Positions 36,357 to 45,300 of a stretch of DNA of 64,000 nucleotides are shown piece by piece. The stretch is from contig JADJLJ010000001.1 in assembly GCA_016710165.1 (NCBI GenBank), forward strand, positions 1,488,001 to 1,552,000. Reading direction: 5' to 3'. Under the pieces are notes generated by a model. The model did no database searches. It was not told the origin of the DNA and saw only the letters and a list, made by a program, of their open reading frames with translations. Made by a program: the position numbers and the translations under genes. Position 1 is the stretch's first letter; every line of letters starts with the position of its first letter. This stretch comes from Chitinophagaceae bacterium. Its GTDB lineage: Bacteria > Bacteroidota > Bacteroidia > Chitinophagales > Chitinophagaceae.

Positions 36357-36980
36357 ATGACCCGATCAGAAAAATCCGGCACTGTTCCTCTTCCCGTAAT
36401 GGAACACTTCTATACGTTGCAGGGAGAGGGGTATCACCAGGGCAAAGCCGCTTATTTCATCCGCCTCGGCGGCTGTGATGTGGGCTGCGTCTGGTGCGAT
36501 GTGAAAGAAAGCTGGGATGCGGAGAAGCATCCTTTATTGAAGATTGAAGATCTGCTGTTTAATATTGAACAGACGCGGGCAAAGCTGGTTGTGGTTACAG
36601 GCGGAGAACCATTGATGCATAATTTAGATGTACTTACTGCTGCATTACAGGCAAAAGGCTTTGAAACAAATATTGAAACATCCGGCGCCCATCCATTGAG
36701 TGGTAGCTGGAACTGGATCTGCTTATCGCCCAAGAAATTCAAAGCACCCTTGCCTGAAATTTTGCCGCTGGCAAACGAATTAAAAGTGGTGGTGTTCAAC
36801 AAATCTGATCTTGAATGGGCCGAACAATATGCGGCATTGGTATCGCCGGGTTGCAGGCTGTACCTGCAGCCGGAATGGGATAAAGCATCCGTTGTAACCC
36901 CCCTGGTCATTGATTACATCAAGCAGCACCCGCAATGGGAACTGTCGCTTCAGATACACAAGTACATCCATGTACCTTGA
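36357..36980 (+). CDS. queE: 7-carboxy-7-deazaguanine synthase QueE
   Basis: A 207-residue radical-SAM enzyme of queuosine (preQ0) synthesis that rearranges 6-carboxy-tetrahydropterin to 7-carboxy-7-deazaguanine. The cluster motif GGCDVGCVWCDVKESWD holds the Cys-x3-Cys-x2-Cys triad near residues 40-47. HFYTLQGEGYHQGKAAYFIRLGG precedes it, and LVVVTGGEPLMHN, IETSGAHPLSG and WICLSPKKFK follow. It begins 30 bases after folD. Other queuosine genes are not in this window. Confidence 0.93.
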   Translation: MTRSEKSGTVPLPVMEHFYTLQGEGYHQGKAAYFIRLGGCDVGCVWCDVKESWDAEKHPLLKIEDLLFNIEQTRAKLVVVTGGEPLMHNLDVLTAALQAKGFETNIETSGAHPLSGSWNWICLSPKKFKAPLPEILPLANELKVVVFNKSDLEWAEQYAALVSPGCRLYLQPEWDKASVVTPLVIDYIKQHPQWELSLQIHKYIHVP

Positions 36981-37057
36981 AGGAAATGTTATAATTCATG
37001 CACAAAGAATAAAACGGCATTGTTTTCGTTTTACCTTCACTCACCGAATTCATACAG

Positions 37058-38992
37058 ATGCAAAACAAGAAGTCTTATATCTTCCGCATAATTTTTTCAT
37101 TCTTCATTTTTAATTTTTCATTCTTAACAGCCACCGCCCAATGGTACGACCCCGACAAAGTGAATCAAAAGGCCGGAGAACTTTATGGCAGGGCCTATGA
37201 AGAAGCCACCGAAAGAAAATACACCGACGCCCTGAAACACCTCAACGAAGCGCTGGCCATTGAACCAAAGTTTGTGGACGTATTCTTATCCCGGGCAGGT
37301 ATCTATGCCGACATGAAGAATTATGCAGCCTCTGTTGCCGATTTTGAGACCGCCCTGCAAATGGACCCGGTCTATTCAAAAACCTATTTACTCCCCTACT
37401 CCATTTCGCTGGCGGGCATTGGGAAATTTCAGCCCGCACTGGATGCAGTGAATGAATTCTTATCCAATCCAACCCTCAACCCGCAAAGTATAAAAGCGGG
37501 CAATTACCGCAGATCTACCTATGTCTTTGCGGTGGAATATGAAAAAAAACACCCGGTAAAGGATTATGTTTTTGCCCCGCAGAATTCAGGCGACAGCATC
37601 AACTCACCTGCATTGGAATATTTTCCTTCCCTTACCATTGACGGAAGCAAAATGATCTTTACACGACGGGTGAATAATGATGAAGATTTTTATGAAAGTA
37701 ATTTCATCAATGGAAAATGGAGCAATGCAAAACCATTGGAAGGAAAAGTAAATACCACGCTGAATGAAGCTGCGCTGAATATTTCGCAGGATGGACAACT
37801 GCTTGTTTTTACAGGATGTAATTATCCCGAAGGCGAAGGAAGCTGTGATCTTTATTTTTCGGTACGCACAAACAAGGGCTGGAGTGAGCCACAGAACCTG
37901 GGACCAGTGGTGAACACTGATCTCTGGGAATCTTCTCCTTCTTTATCGCCCGATAAAAGAGACCTGTACTTTTCCAGCAGCCGTGCCGGTGGTTTTGGCG
38001 GAACGGATATCTGGGTAACACATCGCCTGGCATCAGGCAAATGGAGTGTTCCAGAAAATTTAGGAGAGGCCGTAAATACAAGTGGCAATGAAGGTTGTCC
38101 CTTTATGCATGCCGATAATCAGACACTTTACTTCAACAGCAATGGCCACACCGGTTACGGAATGTCTGATTTTTTCTTCAGCAAAAAAATAAACGACAGC
38201 AGTTGGATGATGGCCGAAAATTTAGGTTACCCCATCAATACCATCGATGACGAAGGCTCCCTGATCGTGGTGGCAGATGCACGGACAGCTTACTATGCCA
38301 GCGACAAGGGCGACAGTAAAGGCGGGATTGACATTTTTTCTTTCCAGTTAAGAGAAGACATCAGGCCCTTAAAAACATTGTGGGTTAAAGGAAAAGTGTT
38401 TGATAAAAAAACAAAGGCAGGTCTGCCCTCGGCGGTTGAACTTACCGATGTAAAGACCAGGAACCTGGTCAGCAGGATACAAACCGATGAAGAGGGGAAT
38501 TACCTGGCAACATTACCGGTTGGAAAAGAGTATGCATTCAACGTGAACCGCAAAGGATATTTATTTTATTCCGATAATTTTTCTGTACTTGAAAATAAAA
38601 TGGATTCTGTTTTTACCGTTGATATTCCATTGCAACCGATCGAAGCCGGTGCAACCATTGTGCTCCGGAACATCTTCTTTGATACAAAGAAATTTGACCT
38701 GAAACCCGAATCAACCGGCGAACTGGATAAACTGGTGATGCTGCTGAACGAGAACCCAAAACTAAAGATCCAGATCGACGGGCATACCGATAATGTGGGC
38801 CAGGATAAAGACAACCTGTTGCTATCCAACAACCGGGCAAAGGCCGTGGTTGGTTATTTACTGAACAAAGGAATCAATCCTCAACGATTAAGCTATAAAG
38901 GATTTGGAGCCGGTAAGCCTATGGCAGATAATGCTACCGAAAAAGGGAAATCCCTCAACCGCCGGACAGAACTTTCCGTTGTGAGCAACTGA
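37058..38992 (+). CDS. PorE-like protein: TPR, beta-propeller, CRD and OmpA domains
   Basis: A 644-residue exported protein whose domain order matches PorE (PG1058) of the P. gingivalis T9SS. Signal peptide (about 1-28, TATAQW), TPR repeats (about 30-150: AYEEATERKYTDALKHLNEAL, AASVADFETALQMDP), PD40/WD40-like propeller strands (about 185-430: EYFPSLTIDGSKMIFTRR, SPSLSPDKRDLYFSSSRAGG, TLYFNSNGHTG), a carboxypeptidase-regulatory-like domain (about 445-530) and an OmpA domain (about 545-644: NIFFDTKKFDLKP, IQIDGHTDNVGQ, LSNNRAKAVVGYLL) with the peptidoglycan-binding Asp and Arg. PorE is a lipoprotein, but no lipobox Cys is visible here, so it may be a periplasmic paralog. The signal-peptide core is encoded by an A/T heptad repeat (37091-37126). 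Confidence 0.82.
   Translation: MQNKKSYIFRIIFSFFIFNFSFLTATAQWYDPDKVNQKAGELYGRAYEEATERKYTDALKHLNEALAIEPKFVDVFLSRAGIYADMKNYAASVADFETALQMDPVYSKTYLLPYSISLAGIGKFQPALDAVNEFLSNPTLNPQSIKAGNYRRSTYVFAVEYEKKHPVKDYVFAPQNSGDSINSPALEYFPSLTIDGSKMIFTRRVNNDEDFYESNFINGKWSNAKPLEGKVNTTLNEAALNISQDGQLLVFTGCNYPEGEGSCDLYFSVRTNKGWSEPQNLGPVVNTDLWESSPSLSPDKRDLYFSSSRAGGFGGTDIWVTHRLASGKWSVPENLGEAVNTSGNEGCPFMHADNQTLYFNSNGHTGYGMSDFFFSKKINDSSWMMAENLGYPINTIDDEGSLIVVADARTAYYASDKGDSKGGIDIFSFQLREDIRPLKTLWVKGKVFDKKTKAGLPSAVELTDVKTRNLVSRIQTDEEGNYLATLPVGKEYAFNVNRKGYLFYSDNFSVLENKMDSVFTVDIPLQPIEAGATIVLRNIFFDTKKFDLKPESTGELDKLVMLLNENPKLKIQIDGHTDNVGQDKDNLLLSNNRAKAVVGYLLNKGINPQRLSYKGFGAGKPMADNATEKGKSLNRRTELSVVSN
37091..37126. repeat. 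A/T heptad array encoding a signal-peptide core
   Basis: A run of TTTTTCATT/TTCTTCATT/TTTTTAATT variants, read as FSFFIFNFSFL in the PorE-like gene. Related arrays lie at 41328-41354 (non-coding, before guaB) and 43222-43264 (signal peptide of the DUF4105 gene). Confidence 0.7.
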
Positions 38993-39036
38993 TTTTTCTA
39001 TTATCATTGCTGCTCTTCCCAATGAACCAATGACTA

Positions 39037-40140
39037 ATGTCCAGTGACCTCCTCTACCAGATCGCCCTCACCCTTGTACCCAACATCGGCGATGTGCATG
39101 CCAAAGCACTGATCAATATTTATGGCGACGCCCATGCTGTTTTCAAAGCGAAGAAAAAAGAGCTGGAGCATATCGAAGGCATCGGGATCATCCGGGCAAG
39201 ATCCATAAAGGACTTTGCCGGTCTCCACATCGCGGAAGAAGAAATAAAGTTCATAGAGAAATATAAGATCACACCGCTTTTTATAAGTGATGAAAATTAT
39301 CCAAAGCGCTTATTGAATTGTTTTGATTGCCCCGTCCTGCTTTATTACCGGGGCAATGCGGATCTGAATACCTCCAGGATCATTTCCATTGTAGGCACCC
39401 GGAATAATTCTGCCTACGGCAAAATGGTTTGCGAAAACTTCATTAGGGATCTGAAAGAAGAGAATGTCCTGGTCCTGAGCGGGCTTGCATTCGGCATTGA
39501 CAGCATTGCACATAAAGCAGCACTGAAAAACGGGTTGCAAACGGTTGCCGTGCTGGCACATGGGCTCGACCGGATCTACCCGGAGCAGAACAGGTCCCTG
39601 GCCAAACAACTGGCAGAACAAGGAGGGCTGCTCACCGAATTTATCAGCAATACCAATCCCGACAAGCAGAACTTTCCAAAACGGAACCGCATTGTTGCCG
39701 GCATGTGCGATGCCGTGGTTGTTATGGAAAGCGGCAAAAAAGGGGGATCGCTCATCACCGCCGAACTGGGCAATGGCTATAACAAAGACGTGTTTGCCAT
39801 TCCCGGCAGGGTGAACGACCCGAAAAGCGAAGGATGCAATTACCTCATTAAAAACAATAAGGCTGCACTCATCAATTCGGCAGAAGATTTTTTAGAATTC
39901 ATGAACTGGTCCACCCGGCTCCGCCCAGGGCCTGCAAAAAAACAACGGGAATTATTCATTGAACTTACACCGGATGAAAAGGTCGTTGTAGAGATCCTGC
40001 AACAACAGGATCGGTTGCACATTGATGAGCTTTATTTGAGGAGCGGCCTCAGCAGCAGTGCAATGGCAACGGCTTTATTAATGCTGGAAATGCAGAATGT
40101 GGTTACCGCTTTACCGGGGAAGATCTATACCCTGTGCTGA
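39037..40140 (+). CDS. dprA: DNA-processing protein DprA
   Basis: A 367-residue protein that protects incoming single-stranded DNA in natural transformation and loads RecA. An N-terminal HhH/SAM-like region (about 1-60) is followed by the Rossmann domain (about 75-285) with SIVGTRNNSAYGK, VLSGLAFGIDSIAHKAAL, VAVLAHGLDRIYPEQN, FPKRNRIVAGM and GSLITAELGNGYNKDVFAIPG. A C-terminal winged-helix DML1-like domain (about 305-367: VVEILQQQDRLHIDELYLRSGL) completes it. It is 44 bases after the PorE-like gene on the same strand. Presence alone does not prove competence. Confidence 0.95.
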   Translation: MSSDLLYQIALTLVPNIGDVHAKALINIYGDAHAVFKAKKKELEHIEGIGIIRARSIKDFAGLHIAEEEIKFIEKYKITPLFISDENYPKRLLNCFDCPVLLYYRGNADLNTSRIISIVGTRNNSAYGKMVCENFIRDLKEENVLVLSGLAFGIDSIAHKAALKNGLQTVAVLAHGLDRIYPEQNRSLAKQLAEQGGLLTEFISNTNPDKQNFPKRNRIVAGMCDAVVVMESGKKGGSLITAELGNGYNKDVFAIPGRVNDPKSEGCNYLIKNNKAALINSAEDFLEFMNWSTRLRPGPAKKQRELFIELTPDEKVVVEILQQQDRLHIDELYLRSGLSSSAMATALLMLEMQNVVTALPGKIYTLC

Positions 40141-40145
40141 TGGGT

Positions 40146-41258
40146 TTACGGGATCTTATCTTTATTCATCCATGCTACCCATGTTTTGTATGCTTCCCGT
40201 TGCCTGCCAAGTTCATCTTTAAGGCCGGTATCCTCCCACAAGCCAAAGAGGTCCTGGTATAATCCCAGTGTTCGTAATGTGTTGTTCCCGGCATCATAAT
40301 CCTTGTGACAAAACCAGATAAAAAGTTTCGCTTTTTTATCATTGCATAATTTCAGTACCATCTCCAGGTAATTTTTTTGCCATTCTTCATTACCCTGTTT
40401 ATTCAAACTATAAGATGGGATAACCAGGTTCTCTGCGATATAACCCGTTTCGGCAAAAGCAAGAGGCTTGCCCGGCGAAAGGTTGATAAACTTATCAAAA
40501 TAACCGGTTGGGAAAAGCGCAGGGTTCGTGTTACCGCCGGCCGATGAACTTACTGTAACATAGGGATAAGCGCTGAGCCCGAGAAGATCAGTATACGCTG
40601 TGAGCTGACCGGCATAGTTAAATCCTTCATTGCTTTCATCAACAATAAAGCTGATGAAAAAAGGAATGGAAGCATATTTCACTTTCAGTTGCTGGTAAAC
40701 CGCTGCAATAAAATTTTTATACTGTACAAATTGGGTCGCGTTCCAGCCGGCAGCATTGCTCTCCACACCAAAGTTCACATAAACGGGCTGAAATTGCCCG
40801 ATCAGCCAGCTGATATAGTTCATGTAGGCAGTCACCACTTTGTTATCATCAAAAGCAAGTTGCCGCCAGTAATTCTTTATGCTGTCTGAAACCGGAACAT
40901 TCTGGTAATACTCCGCTTTGATGACCCTTGTCAATGACAATGCCGAAACACTTAAAAATATTTTTTTACCGGCTTCCGTTTTGGTTTTCCTTGTCTGAAC
41001 ATCCTGTTGCAGACCGGCAGGCATGGGCATGTTGTAATATGCTTCCTCGTAGGGAATGCCATCATCAAAATGATGGGAAACGATATCGCAGTGCTCATTA
41101 ATGAACCGGTAGGCACTGTCCACTTCATTTACCGTAAAATCGGCAGGCCAGGGTGTAACTCCCATATAGAATGCCCTTGTTTCAGGGGTACCTGCGCTTT
41201 TCTTACAAGCGGGTGCAAGCAAGAAAATTGTACAGCAGGTAAACAGTAAACGGATCAT
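40146..41258 (-). CDS. Glycoside-hydrolase-like (clan GH-A type) lipoprotein
   Basis: A 370-residue predicted lipoprotein (lipobox LLAPACKK, Cys near residue 18). The body reads as a TIM barrel: FYMGVTPWPADFTVNEVDSAYRFI at the start, FLSVSALS, VYVNFGVESNAAGW (a Glu at the end of strand 4, the usual acid/base place), LLGLSAYPYV, PLAFAETGYIAE (a Glu at strand 7, the usual nucleophile place) and AKLFIWFCHKDYD. Two well-placed Glu residues suggest a retaining glycosidase, substrate unknown. It is convergent with dprA and divergent from guaB, so it stands alone. Confidence 0.7.
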   Translation of the reverse strand: MIRLLFTCCTIFLLAPACKKSAGTPETRAFYMGVTPWPADFTVNEVDSAYRFINEHCDIVSHHFDDGIPYEEAYYNMPMPAGLQQDVQTRKTKTEAGKKIFLSVSALSLTRVIKAEYYQNVPVSDSIKNYWRQLAFDDNKVVTAYMNYISWLIGQFQPVYVNFGVESNAAGWNATQFVQYKNFIAAVYQQLKVKYASIPFFISFIVDESNEGFNYAGQLTAYTDLLGLSAYPYVTVSSSAGGNTNPALFPTGYFDKFINLSPGKPLAFAETGYIAENLVIPSYSLNKQGNEEWQKNYLEMVLKLCNDKKAKLFIWFCHKDYDAGNNTLRTLGLYQDLFGLWEDTGLKDELGRQREAYKTWVAWMNKDKIP

Positions 41259-41327
41259 GGCTATTTACATTGAGGTTATGTAAGTTACAAAACGTATGGC
41301 TTACAAAAGCAGTATGCCGGACCTGTT

Positions 41328-41354
41328 GAATTTTTAATTTTTAATTTTTAATTC
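41328..41354. repeat. A/T heptad array upstream of guaB
   Basis: Three and a half copies of AATTTTT just before the guaB -7 box. It is of the same family as the arrays coding for signal peptides at 37091 and 43222. Confidence 0.65.
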
Positions 41355-41361
41355 CCCGCCC

Positions 41362-41369
41362 TACCTTTG
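41362..41369 (+). promoter_or_regulatory. -7 box of guaB, leaderless arrangement
   Basis: TACCTTTG ends three bases before the ATG at 41373, so the predicted transcription start coincides with the start codon within a base or two. Confidence 0.6.
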
Positions 41370-41372
41370 CCT

Positions 41373-42866
41373 ATGGCAACAATAAATAACTCCCCCACTA
41401 CAGGCAGATCCAGGAAATTTTACGGCGAAGGCTTAACATTTGACGACGTTTTACTCATGCCTGCCTACTCACAGGTTCTCCCCCGTGATGTGAACATCAG
41501 TACACAACTCACCAAAACGATCACGCTGCATGTGCCCATGCTGAGCGCCGCCATGGATACGGTTACCGAAGCAGCCCTGGCCATTGCATTGGCCCGGGAA
41601 GGTGGCCTCGGTATCCTGCACAAGAACATGAGCATTGACCAGCAGGCCGACCAGGTACGTAAAGTAAAAAGAAGTGAAAGCGGGTTGATCCTTGACCCGG
41701 TTACCCTGCACCCGGATGCAACCATCGGCGAAGCACTGCGGCTGATGAGGGAAAACAAGATTGGCGGTATTCCTATTGTGGACAATGCCCATAAACTCGT
41801 GGGCATACTCACCAACCGCGACCTGCGCTTTGAAACCCATTACAAAGACAAAGTGAGTACCGTGATGACCAGGGACAACCTCATCACCGCACCGGAAGGC
41901 ACCGACCTTAAAAAAGCAGAACTCATTTTCAAAAAGAACAAGATCGAAAAACTACCCGTTGTGGACCGGTCGGGAAAACTGATCGGGCTGGTAACGTTCA
42001 GCGATATCTTAAAATTGAAATCACACCCGCATGCTGTGAAGGATGCATTTGGCAGGTTATTGGTTGGTGCCGGCGTTGGCATCACCGGCGATATCATGCA
42101 ACGGGTGGATGCGTTGCATAAAGTGGGCGTGGATATTGTCTGCCTCGATAGTGCCCACGGCCACACGAAGGGTGTTATCGGCGCTTTGAAGAACATAAAG
42201 AAGGCCTATAAAGGTTTACAGGTGATAGCAGGTAATGTAGGCACGGCCGCAGGCGCCAAAGCGCTGGCCGAAGCAGGTGCCGATGCGGTGAAAGTGGGTA
42301 TTGGTCCCGGTTCGATCTGCACCACCCGGATCGTTGCAGGAACCGGCGTTCCGCAGATAACGGCCGTGATGGAAACGGCTGCAGCATTAAAGAATAAAAA
42401 GATCGGCATCATCAGCGACGGAGGCATACGGTACACCGGTGATATGGTAAAGGCATTGGCCGCAGGCGCCAGTTGCGTGATGATGGGTAATGTTTTTGCC
42501 GGCACGGAAGAAAGTCCGGGTGAGACCATCATTTACGAAGGAAGAAAATTCAAGCAATACCGCGGCATGGGCTCGCTGGGTGCCATGGCACAGGGCAGCA
42601 GTGACCGTTATTTCCAGGATGTGGAAGACGATATCAAAAAATTCGTTCCCGAAGGCATTGAAGGCCGGGTGGCGTTTAAAGGGTATTTACGGGAAGTGGT
42701 GCACCAGTTCACCGGCGGGCTACGGGCAGGTATGGGTTACTGCGGCGCAAAAGATATCAGCGAATTACAGAACGCAACCTTTGTAAAGATCACGAACGCC
42801 GGCATGAAGGAAAGCCATGCACATGATATCGACATCACGAAGGAAGCGCCGAATTACAGCAGGTAA
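41373..42866 (+). CDS. guaB: IMP dehydrogenase
   Basis: A 497-residue NAD-dependent enzyme that oxidises IMP to XMP, the committed step of GTP synthesis. [20 protein letters not shown] opens the barrel; a CBS pair is inserted (about 105-225: [57 protein letters not shown]); [21 protein letters not shown] holds the catalytic Cys loop; [19 protein letters not shown] and [12 protein letters not shown] lie in the phosphate site and flap. The ATG at 41373 is preferred to a TTG at 41367, which lies inside the -7 box. It is followed by a tandem repeat array, not by guaA. Confidence 0.96.
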   Translation: MATINNSPTTGRSRKFYGEGLTFDDVLLMPAYSQVLPRDVNISTQLTKTITLHVPMLSAAMDTVTEAALAIALAREGGLGILHKNMSIDQQADQVRKVKRSESGLILDPVTLHPDATIGEALRLMRENKIGGIPIVDNAHKLVGILTNRDLRFETHYKDKVSTVMTRDNLITAPEGTDLKKAELIFKKNKIEKLPVVDRSGKLIGLVTFSDILKLKSHPHAVKDAFGRLLVGAGVGITGDIMQRVDALHKVGVDIVCLDSAHGHTKGVIGALKNIKKAYKGLQVIAGNVGTAAGAKALAEAGADAVKVGIGPGSICTTRIVAGTGVPQITAVMETAAALKNKKIGIISDGGIRYTGDMVKALAAGASCVMMGNVFAGTEESPGETIIYEGRKFKQYRGMGSLGAMAQGSSDRYFQDVEDDIKKFVPEGIEGRVAFKGYLREVVHQFTGGLRAGMGYCGAKDISELQNATFVKITNAGMKESHAHDIDITKEAPNYSR

Positions 42867-42871
42867 CCCCA

Positions 42872-43070
42872 CCCCTATCCCCTGAAGGGGAACTGATTAT
42901 GTAGAAGATTGTAGCGAAGATGCCCCTATCACCTTAAGGGGAAAATGGAGAAGATCGTAGCGAAGATGCCCCTATCACCAAAGGATAACACCAAGGGGAA
43001 AATGGAGAAGATCGTAGCGAAGATGCCCCTATACCCTGAAGGGGAAAATGGAGAAGATCGTAGCGAAGAT
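42872..43070. repeat. Tandem array of four CCCCT/AGGGG hairpin units
   Basis: Units of 51, 46, 57 and 45 bp: 42872-42922, 42923-42968, 42969-43025 and 43026-43070. Each opens with CCCCTAT, carries a CCCCT-type/AGGGG hairpin and closes with GAAGATCGTAGCGAAGATG or a variant. The third unit has 11 extra bases. A single related unit lies between rpsL and rpsG. Together with the next hairpin it fills the 333 bases between guaB and the DUF4105 gene. Confidence 0.85.
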
Positions 43071-43113
43071 TACTATTATGAAATGTAAGTTCAATACAAA
43101 ACGGAATCAACCC

Positions 43114-43147
43114 CCCTCTCCTTTGGAGAGGGCTGGGGTGAGGTTTT
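43114..43147. repeat. CCCTCTCC/GGAGAGGG hairpin with T run
   Basis: CCCTCTCC-TTT-GGAGAGGG followed by GCTGGGGTGAGGTTTTT. The hairpin is a common intergenic repeat in many bacteria and could terminate guaB transcription. Confidence 0.7.
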
Positions 43148-43199
43148 TCTTACCAATTGAAAATTGTTTATTGCTTATTTTTATCCAACAAAGAAACCC

Positions 43200-44462
43200 A
43201 TGCTAAAACTCCGGATACTCATTTCATTTTTCATTCTTAATTTTTCATTTTTAATTTTTAATTCTGCCCGTGCACAGCCTGCCTCGCCGGCAGACAGGGA
43301 CAGCTCCCGCCTCCGCATCTCCCTGCTCACCTGCACCCCCGGCGAAGAACTCTATTCCACCTTCGGGCACAGCGCCTTCCGGGTGATCGACAGCAATGCG
43401 GTAACCGACATCGTTTACAACTACGGCACGTTCAATTTTGACGATGATGGTTTCTATTTAAAGTTTGTGAGGGGCAAACTGCTGTACTATATCTCCACAG
43501 AATATTTTTCCAGCTTCAGGGATTTCTATCAGTCCGAGAACAGGGGAATGACCGAGCAGGTACTGAACCTGTCGGCTTCCGAAAAAATAAACATCCGCCG
43601 TTTTTTGAACAAGAACAGTAAAGAAGAAAATAAATACTATAAGTACGATTTCTTTTTCGACAACTGCACCACCCGGCTCCGTGACATCCTGAAAAAGAAC
43701 CACGATTCCGCTTTCACTTTCAGGCCCGTGATGCCCGCCGGTACCACGTTCCGGGATGCGATCTATGAATACCTGGATAAGAACAATAAACACTGGAGTA
43801 AACTGGGCATCGACATTTTACTGGGCCTGCCCTGCGACGGGGTGATGACCGCAGAACAGATGCAGTTCCTGCCCGATAACCTGATGAAAAGCCTGGACAG
43901 CGCCACTCACCCGCTGGTTCTTTCGCACCAGGAGCTTTACAGCATACAGGAAGAAAAAAATAATACTTCGTTTTTCACACCGCTCACCGTTTTCAGTTTG
44001 CTGTTTGGGTTCATCTTTTTAATTGGCTTTGTAAAGAATAAATTCATCCAGGGATTGCTGCAGGGATTCGACGGGCTCTTCTTCTTCCTCACCGGCGCCC
44101 TGGGCATTGTTCTCATCTTCATGTGGACCGCCACCGACCACCAGATGTGTAAGAATAATCTCAACCTGTTATGGGCCTGGCCCACACATGCTTTCGTGTC
44201 ATTTTTAGTGAACAGCCAAAAAGCCTGGGTGAAAAAATATTTCCGGTTCACGGCCATTGCACTGACCCTTGTGCTGATCAGCTGGTTCTTTTTACCTCAA
44301 CAGATGAATACGGGGTTGATCCCTATTGTGCTGCTGCTGATCTACCGGAGTGCTGTAAAGGCATTTGCCACGAATGACACGAACCTGCCTGGTGGTAGAC
44401 AGGTTAAAACGAATTTAATCTTCCGTAAATTCGTGTCAATTCGTGCAATCAAAGAACATTAA
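43200..44462 (+). CDS. DUF4105 membrane protein, possible lipoprotein N-acyltransferase (Lnb-like)
   Basis: A 420-residue protein. Signal peptide or anchor (about 1-27, FNSARAQ), a periplasmic papain/NlpC-like DUF4105 domain (about 30-260) with the candidate catalytic pair His in STFGHSAFRV and Cys in FFDNCTTRLRDIL, then four or five TM helices (LFGFIFLIGFV, LFFFLTGALGIVLIF, FTAIALTLVLISWFF, GLIPIVLLLIY). My recollection is that the recently described Bacteroides lipoprotein N-acyltransferase Lnb has this layout; membership should be checked. The start ATG at 43200 precedes the signal. Repeat DNA supplies three parts of the reading frame: an A/T heptad array for the signal core, PASPADR after it, and LPGGRQ plus the tail to the stop. 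Confidence 0.75.
   Translation: MLKLRILISFFILNFSFLIFNSARAQPASPADRDSSRLRISLLTCTPGEELYSTFGHSAFRVIDSNAVTDIVYNYGTFNFDDDGFYLKFVRGKLLYYISTEYFSSFRDFYQSENRGMTEQVLNLSASEKINIRRFLNKNSKEENKYYKYDFFFDNCTTRLRDILKKNHDSAFTFRPVMPAGTTFRDAIYEYLDKNNKHWSKLGIDILLGLPCDGVMTAEQMQFLPDNLMKSLDSATHPLVLSHQELYSIQEEKNNTSFFTPLTVFSLLFGFIFLIGFVKNKFIQGLLQGFDGLFFFLTGALGIVLIFMWTATDHQMCKNNLNLLWAWPTHAFVSFLVNSQKAWVKKYFRFTAIALTLVLISWFFLPQQMNTGLIPIVLLLIYRSAVKAFATNDTNLPGGRQVKTNLIFRKFVSIRAIKEH
43222..43264. repeat. A/T heptad array encoding the DUF4105 signal core
   Basis: Tandem TTTTTCATT/TTCTTAATT/TTTTTAATT variants, read as FFILNFSFLIFNS. Same family as 37091-37126. Confidence 0.7.
43278..43298. repeat. Degenerate LPAGRQG-type palindrome
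   Basis: CCTGCCTCGCCGGCAGACAGG (split here as CCTGCCTCGCC then GGCAGACAGG), read as PASPADR just after the predicted signal cleavage site. Near-palindromic relative of 1008-1027. Confidence 0.65.
44369..44445. repeat. Composite inverted repeat at the end of the DUF4105 gene
   Basis: CACGAATGACACGAA (44369-44383) and TTCGTGTCAATTCGTG (44430-44445) are inverted copies that differ by one missing T. Between them lies an LPAGRQG-type palindrome variant (44384-44403). The element supplies the last 30 or so codons of the DUF4105 gene and the GTG start region of the next gene. Confidence 0.7.
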
Positions 44463-45237
44463 ATATTCAGACTCAACAATTTTCTACCGCATCACCGGCA
44501 AGGGCAAACCCGTTGTATTGATCCATGGCTTTGGCGAAGACGGGAATATCTGGGATAAACAGGTAGATTTTTACAGAATCAGTTTCAACTCATTGTTCCA
44601 GACCTGCCGGGAAGTGGTAAGTCAGGGGTTATCAGTTCGCAGTCGGCAGTTGGCATGGAAGAGTATGCTGAAATTATAAAAGCGATCCTGGTTGAAGAAA
44701 AGATTGAAAAAAGTACAATGCTTGGACACAGCCTGGGTGGTTACATCACATTGGCTTTTGCAGAAAAATATCCGGGCATGCTTAACTCCTTCGGCCTGGT
44801 CCATTCCACCGCTTTTGCTGACAGTGAAGAGAAAAAAGCCGCCCGGTTAAAATCCATTGAGTTTATCAAAAAGTACGGTGCATACGATTTCTTAAGAACC
44901 ACCATCCCCGGCCTGTCAGGCCGATGCAATGGTCATGAGGATCGTGACCAGAAATTGAAAACTCGTTGAAAGAAAAAATTTCAGCAGTGAAGCCCTGATC
45001 CAGTATTACCAGGCCATGATCAACCGCCCCGACCGTACGGCTGTTTTGAAAAACTTCAGCAAACCCATCCTTTTCATCATCGGCGAACAGGATAATGCCG
45101 TTCCCTTTGCCCAGAGCATGCAGCAGTGTTACCTGCCCGTTCAGTCGCACATACACATACTGCGTAACAGCGCCCATATGGGCATGCTGGAGGAAACAGC
45201 AGCCACAAATAACTTTTTGTTAGGTTTTTTGCAATAA
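44443..45237 (+). pseudogene. Alpha/beta hydrolase, broken by at least three indels
   Basis: Pieces in different frames rebuild one alpha/beta-hydrolase of about 265 residues: GKPVVLIHGFGEDGNIWDKQ (oxyanion HG region), then after a lost T at 44568-44572 FQLIVPDLPGSGKSG, the nucleophile elbow MLGHSLGGYITLAFA (GHSLG, Ser), a break near 44915 (QADAMVMRIVTRN), another near 44955, and IGEQDNAVPF ... NSAHMGMLEE with the acid Asp and catalytic His. All triad residues exist, so the protein may be active if the breaks are sequence errors. The GTG at 44443 is the only upstream start and lies in repeat DNA. The substrate is unknown. Confidence 0.75.
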
Positions 45238-45300
45238 AATTCCTCCTCCCAAACAGCGAATTGACCTATTTTTAGGTCTGATTATTGCATTAATAGCCGC

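Noticed and set aside
42872..43070. CRISPR array
   Set aside because: Unit lengths vary and almost the whole unit is conserved, with no unique spacers and no cas genes. The same holds for 53096-53230.
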